NCBI GenBank assembly: GCA_947646735.1
Contig: CANTFK010000661.1
Location: 248,001-312,000 of the forward strand
DNA length: 64,000 bases
Direction: 5' to 3'
Source: Peronospora farinosa
Lineage: Eukaryota > Oomycota > Peronosporomycetes > Peronosporales > Peronosporaceae
Below the pieces are notes generated by a model. It saw only the letters and a list, made by a program, of their open reading frames with translations, ran no database searches and was not told the DNA's origin. A program made the translations under genes and the position numbers. This document shows positions 10,298 to 21,504 of this stretch, one piece after another (positions within the stretch are counted from its first letter, which is position 1; each line of letters begins with the position of its first letter).

Positions 10298-13200
10298 TTA
10301 CGCTTGTTTCTCATCCTTGAGTGGAAATTCTGCTTCCCTATTTACAAAAAACAAGAAACAAGTAAAAAACGAGCCCTGTTTCGTTTCAAACACCTCACGT
10401 TCATCACGTACCACGGATTAATGCAATTGTCGTCTGATCCGTCGTCTTCATCCCACGTTATGCGTAGTGATTCCCATGGCAGCATACCATGCGTGTCGAA
10501 CGGCAAAGATCCTGCAGTCACGCCTCCATAGTACTCGCCTGGTTGGCCTTGCGGGTTGCGGAACATCATACGAAACTTTTCTCCACAATGCCACGTACGG
10601 TTCACAGCCCACGAATATCGACTAGCATGCACAATATACTCGGGCAATCGGTTTTCAAGCCGCAAGATAGTCACAATTGAACGCGTTGGCAGCTCCCAAT
10701 TCTCAAGTTCCGACTTATCATGACTCGTCCATACGCTCTTATTCTCTAGGGATGACAAAGACATAGTAGCTTTGCTCACATGTGACGGCTCGTTACTGGT
10801 GCCTTCGCATGCACGAATTTCTTTGCCCCACTTCTTGATCTGTCCGTCCGCGACGTTTACTAAGTTGTGGGCTAATGGCGGAAGTGTTGGAAAGCGGCCT
10901 TCGCAAAAGAGCTGACAATTGTCCCGCACGAGCCTCAGATCAGACATAAATTCGGCTGCATTATTGTACCCCAGCGAGCTAGCCTTTTCCGTCATTGTTC
11001 CGAGATCCATCGGATGCAAGATAACCTCTTTGTATTGCGGAAACTCTTGAGCTGATACAGGTTCCAGAAATGGGCCAGCATCGGCAAGTGTCTTTAACTT
11101 AGCCAGAATACGTAAGAATACTCTTGCTAGTCTCTGCTCTCGTGATGGCAGGGGGCATAGATGAGTGCCCGGCTTGCGAATGCTTTCGTGCTGTGCCATA
11201 TCCGGAATCGGTTGTAACACAGCCAATGCGTAGGGGTCACCTCCACCATGGTGATATGATACCTTCTCCACCGTGCAGATTACTGTTGCATTCCGAACAG
11301 GAGTATCGCTCTTCTGTGTAAAGCGCTTTCTCTTGGACTTTTCATCCTCTTTCAGTGCTAGAGCGTGGCCATCCCCAAAGTATACAACAGACATTCCTAC
11401 CTCAGGGATAAAATTTTGAGTGTCTTTTGGTCGCAATTTAAGCCATTCCTGTCGATCCAAGCGGATATATAGATCAAGGAAAGCCTCCACGTTGATAAAC
11501 TCTTCCAGCAGCAAGTGAAGCAGGAGCACCAACTGTGCGTATGTACAAGAACCCTTCAAAGCCAGTCGCCACTCATGTCGCTTCCGCTGCCATGAAGGTC
11601 GGATTGTCTCCACACCCGATTTTAAAGCTGCCACCGCGGCACTCTCCAATTCAGCAAACAAATCAAGTTGCTCCTTGAATGATTTGGTCTCTTCCACTTG
11701 GCTGCTCCATGTCTCTGCTCCTTTCCACGAAGAAGACAACGTGTTCGTATTTGCTAAGTGTTGTTTGAGGCATAGCAGCATCTTCCGGGCGACATCGTGT
11801 GACTTAATGACCCTGTCTGTATCCGTAATTATCATACTTTCGCCTTTCATCGCACCGCCACGAAGAGGAAACATCTGAAGCTCGATAGCGCCCTTGCTGT
11901 TCCATACGATCTCCATATTGGTGCTTTGCTCCTCATCAAAAGCATTCATTAGTTTGTCTCTTACGTCTTGCAGCTTTGTTAACAAGCCTAGCTCCCGAAC
12001 ACCTTTAGGATTTAACCACTCCAAAATTTCCACAAGCTGGCCTTTACTACTGCAAACGACAAAATCTCCGGAATCGCCACGTTCGATAAACAATCGCGAC
12101 TTCGTGTCATTCTTGAACATGTAGTACGAGTTGTGGTACCTATCTTTTCCCAGAGGAGACTCACGAATAACGATTGAGCTTGACTCGATCGCCATTTCCT
12201 CCGCCTGGACCTTTTTCTCTTGCTCCCATTTTTTCTCGTCCTCGATTTTCTCAGCCTGAATGTCCTCAAAGAACTTTCCAATGAATGCGTGCCGGCGCTT
12301 AATGCCCTCCGAGAAAACGTTGTGTGAATTAGGATGGATACCTTGGTTGGCACAATCTCTTCTAAAAGCGTTCTCTCTTTCGCGTCGCATTCTGTCTGCG
12401 TGCTTCCTCCGTGAGTCCAAGTCGGCTGCGCGATTCCTATATTTTCGATAAACCTGCATTTCCTGCTCTACTTGAGACGCAATGTACGTCCGAATGCTAG
12501 ACAGCGTCAGGAATTCCGAGCAAATCCACGAGAGTGCACCAATTTTGTACGCTATAGGAAGCTCATGGAACTCGGAGCAGTACAGACCATAAGCAACATC
12601 AGAGTATCGGTATGACTTTAGCTCTTTTGCGGACGAATCTTGAAGCATTTCTTTTACCTTTGCGCACCCTGCCATCCGGCTTTGATTTGCACGAATGCGC
12701 CCAATGACAAGCCTCTCGTAATATTGTTCAAACAAATCAGACAAAGCTGAAGCAGCACGGCCCACCTCCGATTCCTCACCATTATATAATACAGCGTTAT
12801 CCCACACCAATCGGATATCTTTGGCAAACGTTTCGTACCCGCGAGGCTCCTCGTAGCCTCCCGAATCAATCTTCATTTTAATTGTTCCAAGATCCATTGG
12901 TTTTTTTACAAGAAGCGGGTAATCCTCCAAACCCTTTGCAGTCATGTCAACAGGAGAGTTAAACGGGGCGGAGTTATTTTGCATGTAGAGTGTTTGCCGA
13001 ACGATCTCACAACCAACTAAAGGATCCACGTGTCCAATGGACGGGTCAATGCCAAGATCCTTCGACATCAGTTGGCGGAGAATTTCTGGCCACGTAACTG
13101 CGTTTAAAATGTCATCGTAGGCCCGCTCGCAAGTTCCGTAGGTCTTCTCGCTGTTCACGAACAGATCAGATACCTTGATATTACCTTCAACGACGAGATC

Positions 13201-16200
13201 ATCCAGTAGTGACATAAATGACTTCTCCGATAGGATGACTTGCAAAAACGCCATGAAGATTCGAGCCAAACCAACGTCTGTTCCTTCATCGGAAGAAGTC
13301 GTTATGCATTCCACGACAGACTCCAACGAGATCGATTCAAGCCCTAGAAAATCCTTGAATGTGCAAATAGTTTGCCACGCCATGATGACCTCACCCAGCA
13401 TTGGACCTTCAATGCCCTTCAAATTTGAGCAGTTCAACGGTAGGCTATTCGTATTGACCGAATCTCCTTCCAGAAGTCGCAAATCTTCCACTGGATACTT
13501 ATGCTCTTGCTCTTTCTGCTTTCGCTCTTCGTCACGTTCATCTTTTAAACGTTGTCGCGCATCCTCAACCTGTTGCTTCCTTTGAAGCCGCTCATTTTCT
13601 CGTTTCGTACGACGAACTTCCCGCTCGGCCATTTCTTTTTTGTGTCTCGCTACACGCAACGTGTAATTTTCGTGTAGACGATGCAGCTGCTTAAAAAACA
13701 TTGACTCGAGATACGTATCGTTGTCCGGGAACAGGTTCGAAACCTGGGCCCGGATGAAAGGGTAGTTCTTCACGAGAAACCAGGCAGACTGCACACACAT
13801 ACGTTTTCAGCATCACAGATGTTAGATAACAAGCCAAGGCGCTCACACCTCCTACATGCATGCCAAGCACAGCAGCCTACCACACGATATCTTCCCTGTA
13901 GAGATATTTCGATAATCTGTTGCAGAGTAGCCCGATAGGACACCTTTTTGTTAATCGGCAACCACTCCTTGAGAACGTACGCCACAAGATAGCTGGCTTC
14001 AAACAGGTGACGGACGTGCTTGAAAACCTGTCGATATGACGCATGTGGCAGCATTCCTGATAACGGTCCTGCAATCTTGTACCAGGCGTGAGGAGTGACA
14101 ACCCACAATGTTGGGTCCCCCTCAGCGTAATCGAGGCACCAATCCGTAATTTCAGGAAGCCAAACACGAGCACGTGCATAGTTCTGTGGATGACGGAAAC
14201 CGCACTCCATCAAGTTGAGCTCGTCCGAAGTACCCTTTGCAGCTACTTCAACGGATTGGTCGGTTCGCATAAGTTCGATTACATCAGAAGGCAAACCAGC
14301 ATTTCTCGAATCCACTCGGGTGCTCGGTAGATTTCGCACTTTGGCAGCTGAAGGCCTTTTCGATTCCGCAAAGTTTTGAGGCAAGTGCTCAGCCAAAACG
14401 GTCCTCACGCTCGTAGTTGGTAAGCGCCGGCTCATCGTTGCCGCCTTTGCTCCACTTTTAGCACCACACCCGCCTGAGAAGGAAGAACTTCCAGAATCCA
14501 TATCGTTGTCACTTCCACTTGCGCTACTAGCGGCGGACGAGAGGAGATCGCTATCATTATCAGAACCTGCACGAGATTCAGTTCGGCCTGAACGAATATC
14601 ATCGTCATCGGAACTCAAGTTACTGCCACTACTATCGGACTGGCCATCCCTTTGAGATAGTCGACTTTGGCAAAATGAACTGAGAAGATCGTATATGCTC
14701 GACTGATCAAAAATACCACGTCCTTCCATGTAAGACGGTTTGTTCTCGTTCTCTTCAAATTCACCATCACCTTGATAAATCATTGCATTACTCATCTTTA
14801 CCCGTTTGCTGTCAGCTGTTAAAGTTTCGTAAACAAATGTGAGTTAGAGCAAATAAGTACAAGGTAAAAATCTGTGGTGCAGGCAATTTACCTCTAGGTC
14901 TCGCTCTTAACTTTGACGCTGGAAACTTTGCAGGGCTAAACGAAATAGAATCGGCACGAGGGCGTTTCTTGGAGCGTGAAGGAAAGGCAGGGGATGCGAG
15001 AATTGGCTTGATCGGGAGGGGACGTTCCGCCACTGGCAAGTGCTGTACAACTGTACCAAACCCCATTATTTTCGGACGCTGGTCGCGTGGACAGTCTAAA
15101 ATCTCGAGACTAATTGCTTTGCTGTGACAAAACGACAGGTAAGTCAACAAGGTTTGTACATCCTTTGCAACAACAAAAACGTGTTATTACGTACCCATTC
15201 TCATCGCAAAAGAAGAACATGTCCAAAAGGCGCAGTACGTCACCTTCCTGTGCGCATGGGTCATTGAAATGAGCAGGGATGTTCGACTCAATCGTTTCTT
15301 CGGCATTACTGCCAATATGGACAGGGTCCACGAGTGATAGTTCTCTTGCACCTCGAATTTCACCTGCAGGCACAGTAAGCCCCGTTGGAATCAATTTTGA
15401 TAAAATGGAATGGCTGCCCGGAGCGGGCAAATTCGCAGGCGGCGTACCATTTTTTTGGTCCGCCGGTACTGCATCCTTTCCAGCAGCAACATACTGTTCA
15501 CGGCTTGCAGGCTCCTTCATCTTTGTAAGTCTTAAATCTATAGCGGGTGTTGCTTTCTTCATTGGAGTGGTCGAAGTTCGCGTCCTTTTTGCTAGATCTG
15601 ACACCTGTAAATTGTCCTTCGGTCGATTAGTAACAGGCATCCCTGCGCCGCTATTCTTCGCAATAAATCCAGGCGGGAGCTTCAGTGTAACCTTCAATGA
15701 CGAAGGTTTTACGTCAGAACCTCTCTTTAACGCTGCAGCTCTCCGTTTTGACGGTCTCGTAGTTGATGTAACCACAGGTACAGCAGTAGCAATAGTATCA
15801 GCACTATCAGGAGGTGGAGGCGGGGGACCCATCTCCAAGTCCGACGAGCCTGAGCTAGAATTGTCACTGCGTGAGCTGTACCTGGATGCATTGTTAAGAG
15901 GAGGCGGCAAGGGTGGAGGAGGAGGCGGTGGGAGTGCTACTACAGACCCCGTTTTCTCCATCTTCTTCTTCGTTTTCCCATTCCTCTTGGTCGGAGACCA
16001 TTGCGCTGAAATTTTCTTCTTCTTCTTCTTCTTTCCCTCATTGTCCAAGTATGCGTCGTTCTCATAGTCCGAAAGTTCTGCACCCACTGCCTTTCCTGGA
16101 CGTTTTCTAATCCCCTTTTTCTTCTTCCCAGAAGCTCGCAGAGTATCTGAGTCCGACTCCGAAGCAGAAGAAGCCGAAGAAATGGACGACGAGCTTGAAG

Positions 16201-16300
16201 ACGAGACAAGATCATCTGAATCCGATGAAAGACTTGAGGAGCTGCTAGATGCCATATATTTGGCACTTCTCTCCACTGACATGATGTCTGCTAGCGCCAT
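10298..16300 (-). CDS. Multidomain chromatin factor: RFTS-like, DDT, bromodomain, WHIM, bromodomain, cryptic-Tudor-like
   Basis: Five exons fit by frame and splice sites: 16300-15195, 15121-14892, 14815-13881, 13788-10412 and 10337-10298, giving 1895 residues. The N-terminal ~650 residues are Ser/Asp/Lys-rich low complexity. About 660-760 resembles the DNMT1 replication-foci-targeting domain (WVVTPHAWYKI, then SYRQVFKHV). A coiled, charged segment follows, then DDT (FKDFLGLESISLESVV, ~900), bromodomain 1 (MDLGTIKMKI, NAVLYNGEES, ~1020-1125), WHIM (SPLGKDRYHNSYYMF, ~1300), bromodomain 2 (MDLGTMTEKA, ~1670-1740) and a tail like the BRWD/PHIP cryptic Tudor (WHCGEKFRMMFRN, INPWEAE). It is probably a nuclear acetyl-histone reader in a remodelling complex. 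The exon 3 donor could be 13881 or 13884. The last intron restores the PWE motif. Confidence 0.85.
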
Positions 16301-16602
16301 CTTCTCTGTCTGACTCCTCCTTGAGTAGCGGGTGGCTTTGTAGCGATGTCTACTGTCACTTGACGCCGTCTGCTCGTGTAACGATCGCTTCCCTCGAACT
16401 TGTACGCGCTACGCCACGTTTAAGCCGGTCCAGTGCGCGCTGTGTGCTCGTGCAGCCACGAAATCTTCGTGCAGAGTGATGGTCATGATTGGATTAGAGA
16501 GGATATCGAGGATTATCTAAAAATTTGTATGTCGAGTTCATTCTCGCTGGGAAAAGACGGAACGCTAGTTTCAACATTGAAAGTAAGCGATAGAAATGTT
16601 AT

Positions 16603-17431
16603 TCAATGATTACGCAAGGGACTAACGCCCCCAAAGTTGCTCATTGTGTGCGTGGGAGTAGAGACAGAGCGACTATCGCTGCATTCTTCTTCTCGCGCGC
16701 GTTCGAGAATGTGTCGCTTAATGTCTAGAAAAGAGTCGATAATTTCATCTTGCACGAGCTGCCAGGCGTAACGTCACACTATCATATCAGTAAGACACAA
16801 CAATAAAGATTGTAGCACGTGATCCATACCAATGGACAGCTATGTAGAATGGACATTATATAATAGCCAAGATCACGCTGTCGCTTGTCCACAAAGTCAG
16901 CTGATAATGACGAGCCAATGTATTTCTTACTTGGCAAGTACGGGAACATCGGTGCACGCGACGGATACTTCTCGCGCAACTTTATATTCACAACCCAACA
17001 TTACATACGTTAGTTACTTGGCCTGGACACCACATGGTGTCTTGATTGAATCAATCAAATACTCCTTTGATACCAATATGTCGATTGCGCAGAATTCACG
17101 ATAGCGACGGACGACGTCCCAAATCTGCAACACCATTTCATTCAAATTAGCTACTTTTACATATTGTCGGCTTCATGCTACTTGTTGCAGTTTAACCTCT
17201 GGTGTTCCATTGCATTTAATCCACGAGCAACGCAGAATGTATTCCTAAAAGCGAAAAAAAGTGAGCATTAAAGCGATGGAATCTTTAGAGATCGCATAAA
17301 AGTTCACTGACCGTGTAAAACTTGCCACAGTCAAGATCTAGCGACTCTTGGCTACCCAAAACCTCCACACGGAAGTCACCTTGCAAATTTGCGCTGCTGC
17401 TGGCACGATGCTGAAGTCGTGGAGACGACAT
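16603..17431 (-). CDS. PX-domain-only protein in five small exons
   Basis: No single long frame shows this gene. Exons 17431-17312, 17244-17182, 17124-17074, 16979-16830 and 16758-16603 join in phase 0 with introns of 67, 57, 94 and 71 bp and give 179 residues. The PX signature is complete: FYTEYILRCSW, then WDVVRRYREF (the RRYxxF phosphoinositide-binding block), FPYLPSKKYIGSS (the PPxK-type loop with one Pro replaced) and FVDKRQRDLGYYI. PX domains bind PI3P and related lipids on endosomes. The acidic-basic C-terminal helix (DIKRHILERAREEE) follows. An upstream in-frame ATG at 17491 would add 20 residues. It lies 300 bp upstream of the chromatin factor on the same strand. Confidence 0.8.
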
Positions 17432-17491
17432 TTTTAATGGTAAATGTAATGGAAAACTTCTGAAGAGCATATGTAGACTATGGTATGTCAT

Positions 17492-18420
17492 ATGTTGAAG
17501 CAGAATTTAAGCGAAGAGACCATTTTGAGTGAAATTGCTAAAAGTGACGAGGCCAATGATGAGCGGCGCGCATTTACATCATCTGAGGTGGAGTAGCTCG
17601 ATATTTACGGCTCTCCAGTATCAAGATGCATCTTTTCCTTTGATGTTCCACCACTTGTACGAGACAAGATAGAAACAAATCTTCCACATCGTCAAGCTTT
17701 GGTAACTTGACAAGGCTGTGCCGCTTCCAGCTGACGTTGACACGTTCCGACTTATTCCTGTCGAGACTTTCTGGACTTTAGCTGACAAGATAATCTGCGT
17801 GTACGACAGCACCGTCGTTGATATGTACAAAATATCATGAAGATGGTGTCTATTCGCTGAATACGAAAGGCACGACAAGATAACTAACTGTAAGGCCAAG
17901 TCACGGGCAGGGCATGCCCAAAACAGTAGACATATTTATCAAGAATTTTGGTCGTATTCGGTCTGAGGTCAGAACCATTAGAGACAACACGACTTGAGGA
18001 GCCACTTACCAACACTGATAAGCAGGTTATACTGACTGACCTGACACTATCACGAACACTCATGAGACTTTATCCAATCCCAGTGCTGCATCTGATAATC
18101 CCAGGCAGTAGCAAGCGGTGACGATGAGTTATTCGATGAAATCATAAAGCCTGTTCTACATATGTGGCCGCAGACTTTGCATATGCGTTTTTCATTTCGC
18201 TCTCCGTTGCATCATTAACTGTCAGCTACACTTTTTGTCAATTTGGGGAGCGGATGATGACATTCGTGGGGATTGATCGAGAAGCCAAGTCAGCAAGACT
18301 GCTAGCGCTAATTATTTGTGAATTGGGTCGACGGTATAAACGATGCTACAAAAATCAACCCATGGGCAAAGTGCTTCATCAAAGATGTTCGCTCCACGCG
18401 TGCTCCGTATGCGTGACCAT
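17492..18420. other. Intergenic region with decayed coding-like traces
   Basis: The plus strand near 17500-17590 is briefly open and protein-like (SEETILSEIAKSDEAND) but breaks soon after. From about 18160 a frame leads into the LINE fragment. No intact gene is supported. Confidence 0.45.
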
Positions 18421-18716
18421 GCTCTGGATTCAGCGAAACAGAAGTATTCATAAGCAGGAAAGTGCGTCCACGGAGCAAGAGGTAGCGGAAGTCAAACAAG
18501 TCCTTCTTCGCCAACTCCGAGCGGTCGCTATCAGGGAACAACGAAGGGATAAAGATGTGAGCAAAGGCGTCTACCTTCGCCTAGCAACGGAAATGTTCCA
18601 ATACACCATCAACATCCGGCAGCCGGTACTGCATAGCCCACGTAACCGCCAGGAGACAACTCCGGGGGTACTGGAATGGCTGAGGACTTTTCAGAAATCT
18701 TGTAAACCATAAACGG
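18421..18716 (+). mobile_element. 3' end fragment of a LINE-like retroelement
   Basis: The frame ending at 18712 encodes LWIQRNRSIHKQESASTEQ and VYLRLATEMFQYTI. The complement of 30704-30980 carries the same sequence in diverged form, and there it belongs to a longer element with a reverse-transcriptase-like GIQQGCFVAPLLF motif. This copy is a 5'-truncated scrap lying just upstream of the IPMS promoter. Confidence 0.65.
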
Positions 18717-18838
18717 TAAATAGATAGTCTGTTTCCACCAAGATTTTCGCTCCACAAGAATTTTACATCCTAACCAACCTTTTTACGCAGTATTTACACC
18801 CTCTTTTGCATTGGCCAAAATACCACCCAACGGGCTCC

Positions 18839-18854
18839 GCTCATTCTTCGATCT
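18839..18854 (+). promoter_or_regulatory. INR core promoter of 2-isopropylmalate synthase
   Basis: GCTCATTCTTCGATCT matches 14 of 16 positions of the oomycete core promoter. It overlaps the longest ATG-initiated frame (ATG at 18806), so that upstream ATG is unlikely to be used. The ATG at 18896 lies 42 bp downstream. Confidence 0.65.
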
Positions 18855-18895
18855 CGTGCGTCCAGCACTTCTTGTCCAATAGCCAATTATCCAAC

Positions 18896-20629
18896 ATGAT
18901 GCAGATGATCGTCAAGCGCTCGGTCTCCACCGCCAGGGTCAACGCTTGCCGGACCTTGTCCAATGCCGCTGCTACCGCTGGATCCGGCAAAGATCGTCTT
19001 GTGCTCTTTGACACGACGCTACGTGACGGCGAGCAGTCGCCCGGCGCCACCCTCAACCTTAAGGAGAAGCTTGAAATTGCGCGCAACCTTAGTGTCTTGG
19101 GCGTGGATGTGTGCGAAGCGGGCTTTCCTGTCTCGTCGCCTGGTGACTTTGAAGCCGTGTCGACCATCGCTAAGGAGATTGGTCCGCTCACGGCGAACCG
19201 TGCCACGGGCGAGCCCATGGTTATCTGCGGCCTTGCGCGTGCCATGGAGAAAGACGTCCAGCGCTGTTATGATGCCGTCAAACACGCGCCCAAGCACCGC
19301 ATTCACACGTTCCTGGCCACGTCTGACATCCACCTCAAGTACAAACTGAAGATCTCGCGTGACGAGTGCATCCGTCGCGCTGTGGACGCCGTCAAGTTTG
19401 CCAAGAGCTTGACCTCAGACGTCCAGTTCTCAACGGAGGACGCTGGACGCAGCGACCCCGACTTTCTGTGCGAGGTACTAGCGGAGGTCATTAAGGCCGG
19501 TGCTACGACCCTCAACATCCCCGACACGGTGGGATACACAGTTCCTGGAGAGTACGGATCTCTCTTTCGCTACTTGATTGATAACACGGAGGGAAGCGAC
19601 AAGGCTGTCTTCTCTACGCACTGTCACAATGACTTGGGTCTGGCGACGGCCAATACACTGGCTGCTGTGCAAGGTGGAGCACGTCAGGCGGAGGTCACGA
19701 TAAATGGTATTGGCGAGCGTGCTGGTAATACGGCTTTGGAGGAGCTCGTGATGGCTCTGAAGACGCGCCCGCAGCATTTTCCGGTGTACACAAGTGCCGA
19801 CTCGACCCAGATCACGCGTTGCAGCCGCATGGTGAGTCACTACACTGGCATGTCTATTCAGCCTAACAAGGCTATTGTAGGAGCCAACGCCTTTGCTCAC
19901 GAGTCTGGCATTCACCAAGATGGTGTGTTGAAGCACCAGGCTACCTATGAGATCATGCTACCGGAGTCTGTTGGTCTGAGCGAGAACAAGATGGTGCTTG
20001 GAAAGCACTCGGGTCGCCATGCATATAGCAAGCGTCTCCAGCAGCTTGGCTATACCAGTCTTACGCCAGAGGAGCTTGACTATTACGTGGAGAAGTTCAA
20101 AATTCTGGCTGACGAGAAGAAGACGGTTACGGACGCCGACATGGAAGCGATTGTCTCGGATGAGCTGTTCAAGCCCGAAGCCTTTTGGACGCTGCAGTCC
20201 GTACACGTTACGGCTGGTAATCTGGTCAAGCCCACGGCTACTGTCACGCTTGCGTACAAGGACGGCCAGGAAGTGAGCGAGGCTGCTATGGGATCCGGTC
20301 CGATTGACGCTATCTACGTTGCCATTAAGCGCGCTACGGGCATGGATCGGATTAAGCTGAACGACTTTTCTGTGGACAGTGTGACCGATGGCACGTACGC
20401 TTTGGGTGAGGTGACTGTCCGGGTGCAGGAGGAAAAGGAGGAGGAAGAGAAGACAGAGGATGAAAAGCACGTGAATGCGCAGACGGGTGTGACGCGTGAC
20501 CGCCAGTTTGTTGGTCACGGTGCGAACACGGATATCCTGGTGGCATCGGCAACGGCCTACGTCAACGCAGTAAACCGCATGATGGCCTCGCAGGCACGGG
20601 CTGTTGCTGATGCTCGGGTGGACGCCTAA
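18896..20629 (+). CDS. 2-isopropylmalate synthase, mitochondrial
   Basis: A single exon of 577 residues from the ATG at 18896. The enzyme condenses acetyl-CoA with 2-oxoisovalerate, the first committed step of leucine synthesis. The HMGL-like barrel begins with LFDTTLRDGEQSPG. The metal-binding HCHND motif and the HESGIHQDGVLK block are present, followed by the C-terminal LeuA regulatory domain (GPIDAIYVAIK, TDILVASATAYVNA) that gives leucine feedback in the family. The N-terminus (MMQMIVKRSVSTARVNACR) is basic and Ser/Ala-rich, like a mitochondrial presequence. A charged insert of about 25 residues (KEEEEKTEDEKH region) lies in the regulatory domain. Codon use is GC-richer than neighbours, suggesting high expression. 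Confidence 0.95.
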   Translation: MMQMIVKRSVSTARVNACRTLSNAAATAGSGKDRLVLFDTTLRDGEQSPGATLNLKEKLEIARNLSVLGVDVCEAGFPVSSPGDFEAVSTIAKEIGPLTANRATGEPMVICGLARAMEKDVQRCYDAVKHAPKHRIHTFLATSDIHLKYKLKISRDECIRRAVDAVKFAKSLTSDVQFSTEDAGRSDPDFLCEVLAEVIKAGATTLNIPDTVGYTVPGEYGSLFRYLIDNTEGSDKAVFSTHCHNDLGLATANTLAAVQGGARQAEVTINGIGERAGNTALEELVMALKTRPQHFPVYTSADSTQITRCSRMVSHYTGMSIQPNKAIVGANAFAHESGIHQDGVLKHQATYEIMLPESVGLSENKMVLGKHSGRHAYSKRLQQLGYTSLTPEELDYYVEKFKILADEKKTVTDADMEAIVSDELFKPEAFWTLQSVHVTAGNLVKPTATVTLAYKDGQEVSEAAMGSGPIDAIYVAIKRATGMDRIKLNDFSVDSVTDGTYALGEVTVRVQEEKEEEEKTEDEKHVNAQTGVTRDRQFVGHGANTDILVASATAYVNAVNRMMASQARAVADARVDA

Positions 20630-21504
20630 GATTACGAGAATACAACATCCAAATAGCGATGGCACCGCCGCGAACGATTGGTGATCTCAGTGAGGAGTAC
20701 TCGTTGACGTATGATTTGCCAAGCGAGTGGATGTGCGATGGGGTGGCGAGTGCCGTGCGTATGTATTATCTAATCGGTGTGAAGTGCACCAGAAGAATGA
20801 ACAGCAACAATAGAATGTCCAGGGTTGCAAAAGGTGCGAGCTGGAGCGATTTCTATTAACTTGTTGCTTACACTACTACTGCTTCCTGTTTGCTACCGGC
20901 ACGCGACAACTGGTTTCGTTAATCAACCCTTTCCACCATACGTTGCCAACGATAAACTTTCGTGATCAATCAGAACCAAGAAAACGGTCAGGTCGTTATG
21001 TCTGCTGTACAGAATTCTAGAGTTTCGGCAGACGCAATACATTGTTGTCACCAATTCGAAGCACTCGCTACAATGATCACCATTAGTTCGGTAGGTTTCC
21101 TGCCTGTCGCAGATCAGAGGCTCAATATAAAGCTACAATACTACTACACGAGTTGCAAAAAAACACGCTTCCCTTACTCTATTCTCTAAAATACCGGTAT
21201 ATGTACGAAGCATGCATTTTGGGACAATGTGTCTGCGACGAATCAGAGGGAAAAACGTTCTTATCCGCAACGGACATTGTGGCCAATAATCTCGTCGCCC
21301 AATTGCCGAAACCATTGTTGTTAGATTAAACAGTAACTATTAATACCTCAAATCAGTGCACATTGTAACAACAATTCAAGAACTACTGAATTAAGACGTG
21401 TGAGAAGGGATAGGGAAAGTTGTTAATAGGTACAGCGCTTCAGTGCTCTCATATTCCTTCCAGCTCCTCTCGGTTATTTCTTCTTAACTGACCGACGGGA
21501 CGAG
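20630..21504. other. Intergenic region
   Basis: About 870 bp between two co-directional genes with only short random frames. It should contain the IPMS 3' end and the flippase promoter; no clear INR match was found. Confidence 0.6.

Noticed and set aside
15279..16067. 262-codon plus-strand ORF opposite the chromatin factor
   Set aside because: It is antisense to low-complexity Ser/Lys/Pro coding sequence; the minus-strand reading joins in frame to conserved domains.
19958..20665. 235-codon minus-strand ORF over IPMS
   Set aside because: Antisense shadow of a highly biased, GC-rich conserved gene.
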